A stretch of DNA of 64,000 bases from Salsuginibacillus halophilus (GTDB lineage Bacteria; Bacillota; Bacilli; Bacillales; Marinococcaceae), in assembly GCF_003014715.1 (NCBI RefSeq), contig NZ_PYAV01000002.1, positions 1 through 64,000 of the forward strand. The letters are read 5' to 3'. The notes under the pieces are model-generated. The model was not told the DNA's origin. It was given only the letters and a program-made list of their open reading frames with translations, and made no database searches. Of this stretch, positions 57,654-64,000 are shown one piece after another. The first letter of the stretch is position 1; each line of letters opens with the position of its first letter. The position numbers were made by a program, and so were the translations under genes.

Positions 57654-58811
57654 GTGTCTGCTGCTAAACTTACTCTTTTGTTATATGCCAGTACCGCCGG
57701 TGTTTTTACGATTGGATTAATTTTGTTCCCTGATGAAGCTTACGAAGGCGCCTACCGAGGGTTGTACATATGGTGGGATACTGTCATGCCTACCCTGCTT
57801 CCCTTTTTTGTATTGGCTGAACTTTTATTAGCTTTTGGTATCGTTGGAGCTCTTGGGGTATTATGTGAACCACTTATGCGTAAAAGTTTCCGTCTGCCGG
57901 GAAGTGCAGGTTTTGCACTAGCGCTTGGCTTTGTCTCTGGATATCCTGCAGGGGCAAAGTATACAGCACGTCTTTACAATGAACATAAGCTGAACAAAGC
58001 TGAAGCTGCCCACCTGCTTGCTTTCACAAATGCTGCCAATCCTGCTTTTATTTTTGGTGCAGTTGCAGCAGGTTTTATGCACAATCCAAGTCTCGGCCTC
58101 ACCCTCGCAATTGCACATTACGGAGGGAATTTGGCGACCGGGTGGTGTTTTAAATTTTCACATGCAAAAATCTACGAACATGAAGCTGAAAGATCTATGC
58201 TTCGTGAAGCTTTCGAGCAGTTATTTCGAGAAGGTTTAAGCGACAACCGTCCCCTTGGACAAAAGCTTGGGGATGCCGTACAAAACGCGGTACAAACCCT
58301 TCTTGTGATTGGAGGGTTTATGACTTTTTTTTCCGTACTGCTTTCGCTAACTGACAGCTTCGGGGTGCTAACTTGGCTCAATTATGCCGGGGCCGGGCTG
58401 CTTGCTTTTGCAGGGAGTACACCTGCCTATAGTGCCGGGATTATCACCGGGATTTTTGAAATGACGCTAGGTATTGAATCATTGGCTGACATACCTGCAG
58501 CCGTTGGAACTCAAGTTATGGTCATTAGCTTCTTACTTGCATTCAGCGGATTATCTATTCAAGCACAAGTCGTAAGCATCGCCCGCTCAGCCGGTATTCC
58601 TGCCGGGACATATTTGAAAGCACGTCTTTTACACGGCCTGTTTGCTTCCCTCATATCAATTGCGCTCTATTCCTTTTTAAACAGGGCTGCAGCGCCAGCT
58701 TCATCTACGCCATCTGCCGAAAGTTTTGCACTGTGGCAGCTGCCAGCCTTCTTTGTCATGCTTGCATGCTTATATACAGCTTATCGATGGATTGTATTAC
58801 TCAAATCTTAA
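57654..58811 (+). CDS. ylbJ: Sporulation integral membrane protein YlbJ
   Basis: 385 residues with about eight transmembrane helices and nucleoside-recognition (Gate) type segments: DTVMPTLLPFFVLAELLLAFG, GFVSGYPAGAKYTARLY and FTNAANPAFIFGAVA. YlbJ-family proteins belong to the sigma-E regulon and affect spore development. It starts with GTG behind GGAGGGG and is divergent from ylbK. Confidence 0.93.
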   Translation: MSAAKLTLLLYASTAGVFTIGLILFPDEAYEGAYRGLYIWWDTVMPTLLPFFVLAELLLAFGIVGALGVLCEPLMRKSFRLPGSAGFALALGFVSGYPAGAKYTARLYNEHKLNKAEAAHLLAFTNAANPAFIFGAVAAGFMHNPSLGLTLAIAHYGGNLATGWCFKFSHAKIYEHEAERSMLREAFEQLFREGLSDNRPLGQKLGDAVQNAVQTLLVIGGFMTFFSVLLSLTDSFGVLTWLNYAGAGLLAFAGSTPAYSAGIITGIFEMTLGIESLADIPAAVGTQVMVISFLLAFSGLSIQAQVVSIARSAGIPAGTYLKARLLHGLFASLISIALYSFLNRAAAPASSTPSAESFALWQLPAFFVMLACLYTAYRWIVLLKS

Positions 58812-58817
58812 TCAACT

Positions 58818-59878
<1,061 letters not shown>

Positions 59879-60415
59879 TTGCTACACTTCTTTCTTTTTC
59901 AAAATACGATGATATCTTACCATACCCGTCACATTTTTTTCATCTCGTTGCACTTATTTGTGAATAGAAGTCTTGAAAACGGTTCATAATGAGCGTAACA
60001 GCATGGCACCATGTTGTTGAACCACGAAGTTCTTTTGCTCCCCCCAAAAGTTCTTCCTCTGGTTTCTCCTCTCCCTTTTCCCGTTTGCGCGGGAATATCT
60101 GCCCCCTGGACAGGCTGCAACCTGTTCCGGGGGGCTTTTTTATGTTGTGTCTTTTCGTAAAACTTTTCTCATGCCGCTTAAAGATGTTCAGACGCTCCCC
60201 AACGTACAAAGCAAAACTTACGATAAGGTCACGCTGCTCGCTTACCCTGGTTGAAAACCTCCTCATGAGAAAACCGCTATAATTGTGGAGTCTTCGGCTG
60301 CTGCTATTCAAAGCGGCTAAAAACTGTTGTAAACCGAAATGCAACGCCAAGCGTCGTTTTTCTACACGCTGAAAGATATTTCATGATACAGTAGAAAAAA
60401 AAGGAGGTCGCCTTA
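59879..60415 (-). ncRNA. Non-coding interval with hairpins; candidate ylbH-type leader RNA
   Basis: No credible gene. The minus strand, upstream of rsmD, holds a strong hairpin (60101-60135), a GCGGG/CCCGC stem, a purine-rich run (about 60057-60080), and arms TTTTCTCATG/CATGAGAAAA (60164-60173 and 60264-60273). Rfam includes a structured element named for ylbH found upstream of this gene in Bacillus; I cannot confirm the consensus from memory. An extended -10 (TGATACAGT, 60384-60392 plus) probably serves the next gene. Confidence 0.4.
60101..60141 (+). terminator. Hairpin with plus-strand T-run of unclear purpose
   Basis: GCCCCCTGGACAGG/CCTGTTCCGGGGGGC with TTTTTT on the plus strand. There is no plus-strand gene upstream, so either an unknown plus transcript ends here or it is part of a minus-strand leader. 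Confidence 0.6.
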
Positions 60416-60802
60416 GTGATTCAACAGTTTATTGAGTTAGGTGAAGGCCGGGCAGACGTATATGAGCTCGTTTCACTAATTGAAACAAAAAAAGACGCAG
60501 CCGAGCACCTTCTCCGTCTTGAAACGGAAAAAAGCGGGCGTCGCGTCGTTTCTTATATCCTTGTATGTGCGCCGGCCGGCGGAAAGTTCCAGCCGCTTTA
60601 CGTTTGTTTAGAAGGAATCCCTCACCCAGAAGATCAAGCAAATGAACGGAGCCGGATGATTGAAGCCGCTGCAGAAAAACACCATGTGCCGCTGGCTTCT
60701 TTTGCAGTTAAGCCTTCAAGCGAGTTTTATGAACGCGATCTGTTTTATCAACATTTGATCGGCGTGTTACGCATGAATTTACTTATACCTCGCTGGCAGT
60801 AG
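60416..60802 (+). CDS. DUF7147-like hypothetical protein
   Basis: 128 residues, soluble, alpha/beta: MIQQFIELGEGRADVYELVSLIETKK opens it, and a strand-rich core (RRVVSYILVCAP...FQPLYVCLEGIPHPED) follows. It resembles a Bacillaceae family (DUF7147 as I recall, once mislabelled methylthioribose kinase) that sits near ylbG. No catalytic motif is visible. It starts with GTG behind AAGGAGG and an extended -10. It converges with ylbG. Confidence 0.6.
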   Translation: MIQQFIELGEGRADVYELVSLIETKKDAAEHLLRLETEKSGRRVVSYILVCAPAGGKFQPLYVCLEGIPHPEDQANERSRMIEAAAEKHHVPLASFAVKPSSEFYERDLFYQHLIGVLRMNLLIPRWQ

Positions 60803-61069
60803 TTACGATTGCTCCATTTTTGCTTTTTCTTCTTGAAAGGCAGCCGCAAAATCAAAGTTCAGCTCCGTACGTGGAGACCGCTGTACATCCGTAACAAAAG
60901 AAAGGGAAGCAAGCGCCTGCACCACATCTTCTTCTTCACCTAAGTCACAATATAAAACAGCGTATTTCATGCGTTTTGAGACATAATGGACAAGACCGTA
61001 TTTGCGGAGCTGCCTTACTTTTTTCGTTGATTTCAACCAGACAGCGAGCCCCTGCCGCTTTTGATACAT
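60803..61069 (-). CDS. ylbG: DUF2129 family protein YlbG
   Basis: 88 residues from ATG 61069, chosen for GAGGTG six bases ahead. QRQGLAVWLKSTKKVRQLRKYGLVHYVSKRMKYAVLYC is the family hallmark, a small ferredoxin-like fold with many basic residues, followed by an acidic helix and VTDVQRSPR. The role is unknown. In B. subtilis it lies just upstream of ylbH. It is divergent from the oxidoreductase gene. Confidence 0.9.
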   Translation of the reverse strand: MYQKRQGLAVWLKSTKKVRQLRKYGLVHYVSKRMKYAVLYCDLGEEEDVVQALASLSFVTDVQRSPRTELNFDFAAAFQEEKAKMEQS

Positions 61070-61144
61070 ACCTTTCACCTCTTACTTGTTTTCATTCAGT
61101 CTAGCACGGGTATCAGTTTGCGACAAACGAAGGAGGTCACCGGC

Positions 61145-62638
61145 ATGAAATTTGACACTGTTGTCATAGGCGCAGGAATCGGTGGTTTGACGTGCGCTTC
61201 ACTATTAACAAAAACCGGCCGTTCTGTAGGGTTGTTTGAAGCAAGCGGTGCCCTCGGTGGCTGTGCAGGCGCTTTTTCACGCGGTGCTTTTGCTTACCCT
61301 GTCGGTGCCACGTTAGGTCTAGGTTTTCAGCCTAATGGCGTGCATCAACGTTTAATGCACGTCCTCGGCCGAGAGATTCAATCATTCCCAGTTGATCCGG
61401 TTATGGAGGTTAAGCATCCGCATTTTACGATACAAGTCAAAGCCGACCGCGAGGCACACGTTCAGAACCTGCAAGCTTATTTCCCTGAAATTTCAAGCGG
61501 CATTGCCTCATTTTATGCTTATGTTTTTCAAATCGGCAGTACGATAAAGCAAATGATGCAGCACTTCCCGCGCTTTCCCATGAAGAACATGGAAGATGTA
61601 AAACGCTGGCTTCGCGGCAGCTCGTGGAAAACCCGCAAACTTGTTCCACTTTTATCTCAAACGGTTTATAGTGTATTAAAGCATCATGGTGCGCTAGACC
61701 CTGATTTTATTGACTATTTAGATGGTCAATTGATTGACAGTATGCAGACAGACACGAGACATTGCTCTGCCTTATTCGGCTTATACGCACTCGATGTTTA
61801 TCATAGCGGGAGCCACTATGTTTACGGCGGCTTAAGTCAAATCGCTGAAACTTTGGGAGATGTTATTGAAAGTGGCGGTAACTCGATTTATAAACATGAA
61901 CCAGTCCATTCGGTCACCAAATCGCGCGATGGGTTTACTTTGCAGACCGAAGACGGCCGATCGATTCAAGCCAGGCAAGTGATATTAAACGTGCCTGTCC
62001 AGTCTCTTTGTGATTTACTTGATGCGGCTTTATTCACAAAGTTGACAGTAAAGTGGCGTCAAAAAGCAAGTCAAGCGATTTGGAGTTCGTGCACGATGTA
62101 TGGCGCAATTGACGAAACTTATCTCCGTAATACTTCACTTTACACCCAGCATATTACGGTTCCCGGCGGCAAAACGAACGGAGAACATTTCTTTTTATCC
62201 ATTTCGAGCCGTGATGATGAAACACGTGCACCAGCAGGTTTACGAAGCTTCACAATCTCTACTCACACCAATCCAAGAAGCTGGATAGAGAATAATGATC
62301 AAAAATCGCAGATTGAAGAAACGATTTATACCCAGCTGCAAGCAAAACAGCCTGAAGTTTATGAAGGAATTCAGCACGCCTTCTCTGCTTCACCAAAAAC
62401 TTGGGAAGCGTTTACGAGGCGGCCTTCCGGAATGGTTGGAGGGTTTCCCGTGACTAGGAGTGAGGCAGTTCGTGGTGCTTTAAGTGTACAGACGCCCGTT
62501 AAAGGCTTATACATGTGCGGAGACTCTGTCTTTCCTGGGGCAAGTACGATGGGAGTCACCTACAGCGGCATTCACGCATTTGAAGCGGTAACCGGCCTAT
62601 CCTTTACAGCGATGGAGGAACTTTTGTATGATCTATAA
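61145..62638 (+). CDS. CrtI-like NAD(P)/FAD-dependent oxidoreductase
   Basis: 497 residues. The dinucleotide-binding motif VVIGAGIGGLTCASLL (about 6-21) with the downstream FEASGALGGCAGAF matches the phytoene desaturase/carotenoid isomerase superfamily; the C-terminal FAD segment GLYMCGDSVFPGASTMGVTYSGI is intact. The substrate may be a carotenoid or another hydrophobic polyene; no crt biosynthesis gene is adjacent. AAGGAGG eight bases ahead fixes ATG 61145. It overlaps the next small gene by 11 bp. Confidence 0.85.
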   Translation: MKFDTVVIGAGIGGLTCASLLTKTGRSVGLFEASGALGGCAGAFSRGAFAYPVGATLGLGFQPNGVHQRLMHVLGREIQSFPVDPVMEVKHPHFTIQVKADREAHVQNLQAYFPEISSGIASFYAYVFQIGSTIKQMMQHFPRFPMKNMEDVKRWLRGSSWKTRKLVPLLSQTVYSVLKHHGALDPDFIDYLDGQLIDSMQTDTRHCSALFGLYALDVYHSGSHYVYGGLSQIAETLGDVIESGGNSIYKHEPVHSVTKSRDGFTLQTEDGRSIQARQVILNVPVQSLCDLLDAALFTKLTVKWRQKASQAIWSSCTMYGAIDETYLRNTSLYTQHITVPGGKTNGEHFFLSISSRDDETRAPAGLRSFTISTHTNPRSWIENNDQKSQIEETIYTQLQAKQPEVYEGIQHAFSASPKTWEAFTRRPSGMVGGFPVTRSEAVRGALSVQTPVKGLYMCGDSVFPGASTMGVTYSGIHAFEAVTGLSFTAMEELLYDL

Positions 62639-62927
62639 CTTATTTTTTTCTAAGTTTTCAAAAGAGATGCCTGCCGAAGCTTGGTCAAGCCGTGAACTTG
62701 CCGGTGCTTTATTTATTTATATCGATCGTACGTACAACAATCATTTGGAGGTCTTACGTGCAGCGGCTTCAAGCACAATGCGCGGAAAACTATTATCATG
62801 TGACATCACTCAAATTCGCGAAGATCAAGATGTGATTGTTTACCGCCTCGATGTACGAGTTCCACAGCGGAAACGATTTTGCTGCGGCAATGGCTGCACG
62901 GATTGTGTCCGCTTCAAAAATATTTAA
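62628..62927 (+). CDS. Small protein with C-terminal CCGNGCTDC cysteine motif
   Basis: 99 residues, family not recognised. The body is alpha/beta with ELAGALFIYIDRTYNNHLEVLR and strands around VIVYRLDVRVPQ; the last 17 residues contain four cysteines (C-C-G-N-G-C-x-D-C). That pattern resembles the short oxidoreductase-like CCGxGCxxC motif (PF09791), a hint only. GGAGG lies nine bases before its ATG and inside the oxidoreductase gene, so the two are translationally coupled and may work together. Confidence 0.65.
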   Translation: MIYNLFFSKFSKEMPAEAWSSRELAGALFIYIDRTYNNHLEVLRAAASSTMRGKLLSCDITQIREDQDVIVYRLDVRVPQRKRFCCGNGCTDCVRFKNI

Positions 62928-62962
62928 AAAGCTGCACCACCTAAACAGGCGGTGCAGCTTAA
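62926..62962. terminator. Bidirectional terminator
   Basis: AAGCTGCACC/GGTGCAGCTT arms around an ACCTAAACAGGC core, with a U-run on the minus strand and a short one on the plus. It separates the convergent cysteine-motif and membrane-protein genes. Confidence 0.85.
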
Positions 62963-62967
62963 CAATT

Positions 62968-63228
62968 TTACATCGTTACAGCCAGCCCTAAAGCCGATAC
63001 AGCAGAAACAACGCCGACAGTGAGTAAAATGCCGTTAATTAAACGAAGATTTTTTCCTTCTTTGCCCTGCACTGTCATCCAAATAAAAAGAGCAATGCAG
63101 ACTGCCATAAAAATACTTCCGATGACAAAATCAAGGGCCCCGTAACGCTCCCACTGGGCAATTAACGCAATGACCCAGCCAACAAGCAGTGCCAGCCCGG
63201 TAATAACAATACCTTTTTGAAAACTCAT
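62968..63228 (-). CDS. Hypothetical small membrane protein
   Basis: 86 residues with three transmembrane helices (about 6-24, 33-53, 64-84) and a short basic loop (QGKEGKNLR). Family not recognised. AAGAGGTG precedes the ATG. It is convergent with the oxidoreductase pair and divergent from the proB leader. Confidence 0.7.
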   Translation of the reverse strand: MSFQKGIVITGLALLVGWVIALIAQWERYGALDFVIGSIFMAVCIALFIWMTVQGKEGKNLRLINGILLTVGVVSAVSALGLAVTM

Positions 63229-63311
63229 AGCGTGTCACCTCTTCAATATAATGCTCTTTTAGTTTACACAAATTTCAGCTCGAATGCGAGCCTGACACAC
63301 AAAAAATGCCG

Positions 63312-63340
63312 TTGCAAACCTAACATGTTCATGATACAGT
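63312..63340 (+). promoter_or_regulatory. Sigma-A promoter of the proB T-box leader
   Basis: TTGCAA (63312-63317) and TACAGT (63335-63340) with a 17 bp spacer and an extended TG before the -10. It lies directly upstream of the T-box leader. Confidence 0.8.
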
Positions 63341-63344
63341 ATAA

Positions 63345-63562
63345 AACAAACTTTACGGTAGAAAAACTTCATCTTGGAATAGCTGTGAAAGGGAATAGTA
63401 TGCGGATAATTAAGCCCCAGAGAGTAGAGCCCACTGGCTGTAAGGCTCTATGCCACTGATTCTGCAGAACCTGCCCCGGAGCTAGGTTGTATACCCGTCT
63501 CCTGCGTTAAAGGAACTGAAGTGGAGAAAGCTTATGCTTTCTCAATAAAGGTGGTACCGCGG
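63345..63562 (+). promoter_or_regulatory. T-box riboswitch, probably proline type, upstream of proB
   Basis: The T-box core GGTGGTACCGCGG lies at 63550-63562, with AGAGAGTAG and GGCTGTAAGG stem I features near 63420-63445 and a candidate specifier CCT (Pro) at 63470-63472 in CAGAACCTGCC. Proline control fits the downstream gene. Confidence 0.9.
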
Positions 63563-63564
63563 AA

Positions 63565-63606
63565 AAGCTTTCCGTCCTTGTGATCAAGGATGGAAAGCTT
63601 TTTCTA
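63565..63606 (+). terminator. T-box terminator before proB
   Basis: AAGCTTTCCGTCCTTG pairs with CAAGGATGGAAAGCTT (63565-63600) and is followed by TTTTTCT. It is the alternative to the antiterminator. Confidence 0.93.
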
Positions 63607-63648
63607 TTTACCTGCTTCACTTTTTTGGATTTGAAGGGAGAGAAAGCA

Positions 63649-64000
63649 TTGGCTAGAGAACGAATTGTAGTAAAAATCGGCAGCAGCTCACTTGCGAATG
63701 AACAAGGCGGGTTATCACGAACCCAGCTTGACGCTTACGTGGATGCCGCTGCCCGGTTAAAAAAAGCAGGACACGAAGTGATTCTTGTTTCAAGTGGTGC
63801 GGTAGCTGCTGGATTTTACGACTTAGGTTACCCTACCCGGCCGGTAACGACCCAAGGAAAACAGGCAGCTGCAGCCATCGGCCAAGGTCAGCTCATGCAG
63901 GCGTACAGTTCTGCTTTTAATGCTCACGGATTAACCGCAAGTCAACATTTGTTAACGAGGCATAACTTTGCAGACAAAGTCCAGTACCAAAACATGTACA
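63649..64000 (+). CDS. proB: Glutamate 5-kinase (partial)
   Basis: About 117 residues are visible before the right edge. The amino-acid-kinase opening [17 protein letters not shown] and the [13 protein letters not shown] loop are typical of ProB, the first enzyme of proline synthesis (glutamate to glutamyl phosphate), which is also the route to the osmolyte proline. It starts with TTG behind AGGGAGAG. Control by a proline T-box ties it to tRNA-Pro charging. The 3' part lies outside the window. Confidence 0.93.
   Translation, partial: MARERIVVKIGSSSLANEQGGLSRTQLDAYVDAAARLKKAGHEVILVSSGAVAAGFYDLGYPTRPVTTQGKQAAAAIGQGQLMQAYSSAFNAHGLTASQHLLTRHNFADKVQYQNMY

Noticed and set aside
59940-60350. 136-codon minus-strand frame upstream of rsmD
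   Set aside because: It spans strong hairpins, has mixed basic/aromatic composition without a fold, and no ribosome binding site.

Overview
The window is a stretch of chromosome from an endospore-forming member of the Bacillaceae. Three things point there: a low-to-mid GC content with strong AGGAGG-type ribosome binding sites and many TTG/GTG starts; the gene order of the Bacillus subtilis ylb - mra/mur/fts - spoIIG/sigG - ylm - pyr region; and sporulation genes (spoVD, spoVE, spoIIGA, sigE, sigG, ylmC, ylbJ). Protein families resemble those of alkaliphilic or halophilic Bacillus relatives, but the sequence does not fix a species. Most genes lie on the minus strand.

Layout. 1-188 is the 5' end of a 16S rRNA gene (minus strand), preceded at 189-660 by four near-identical tandem sigma-A promoters and a boxA-like leader. 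690-1874 holds a palindromic element and three small accessory genes. 1977-7329 is a thiamin-salvage island: ylmB-thiZ-thiX-thiY on the minus strand and tenA on the plus strand, divergent, each behind its own TPP riboswitch with an intrinsic terminator. 7355-10269 contains four small membrane proteins, a GNAT acetyltransferase, a fold-back repeat and a methyltransferase. 10344-21049 is the pyrimidine operon (pyrR-pyrP-pyrB-carA-carB-pyrK-pyrD-pyrF-pyrE, minus strand) with three PyrR attenuators; pyrC is missing from its usual place. 21055-30942 carries rluD/ylyB, lspA, ileS with a T-box, divIVA, ylmH, ylmG, sepF, ylmE, ylmD, ylmC and sigG. 31084-49755 is the sigE/spoIIGA, ftsZ/ftsA and division-and-wall cluster from divIB back to mraZ. 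49913-61069 is bshC and the ylb group (DUF3397, ylbP, an enoyl-CoA hydratase, rpmF, ylbN, tmcAL, ylbL, ylbK, ylbJ, coaD, rsmD, a DUF7147-like gene, ylbG). 61145-62927 is a plus-strand pair, a CrtI-like FAD oxidoreductase and a small cysteine-rich protein. The window ends in a proline-type T-box and the start of proB.

Function. The core makes UMP, lipid II and the divisome, and then diverts the same machinery to sporulation: SpoVD and SpoVE build spore wall, SpoIIGA processes pro-sigma-E, and sigma-G takes over late forespore transcription. RNA-level control is unusually dense: two TPP riboswitches, three PyrR attenuators, two T-boxes, a probable sigG leader hairpin and a candidate ylbH-type leader.

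No wholly new multi-gene system is evident. The best leads for undescribed biology are non-coding: a fold-back element with outward T-tracts at both ends between ylmC and sigG (29938-30108), a structured gap between divIB and ftsA where sbp/ylxX/ylxW would be expected (35368-35832), and the leader region upstream of rsmD. Well-supported regulatory readings include a three-repeat, 10-bp-phased MraZ operator, a 22-bp-spaced spoIIG promoter, a sigma-F/G promoter ahead of sigG, and a hairpin overlapping the spoVD ribosome binding site. Everything is read by eye; no database search was run, and gene names rest on recalled family features and gene order.
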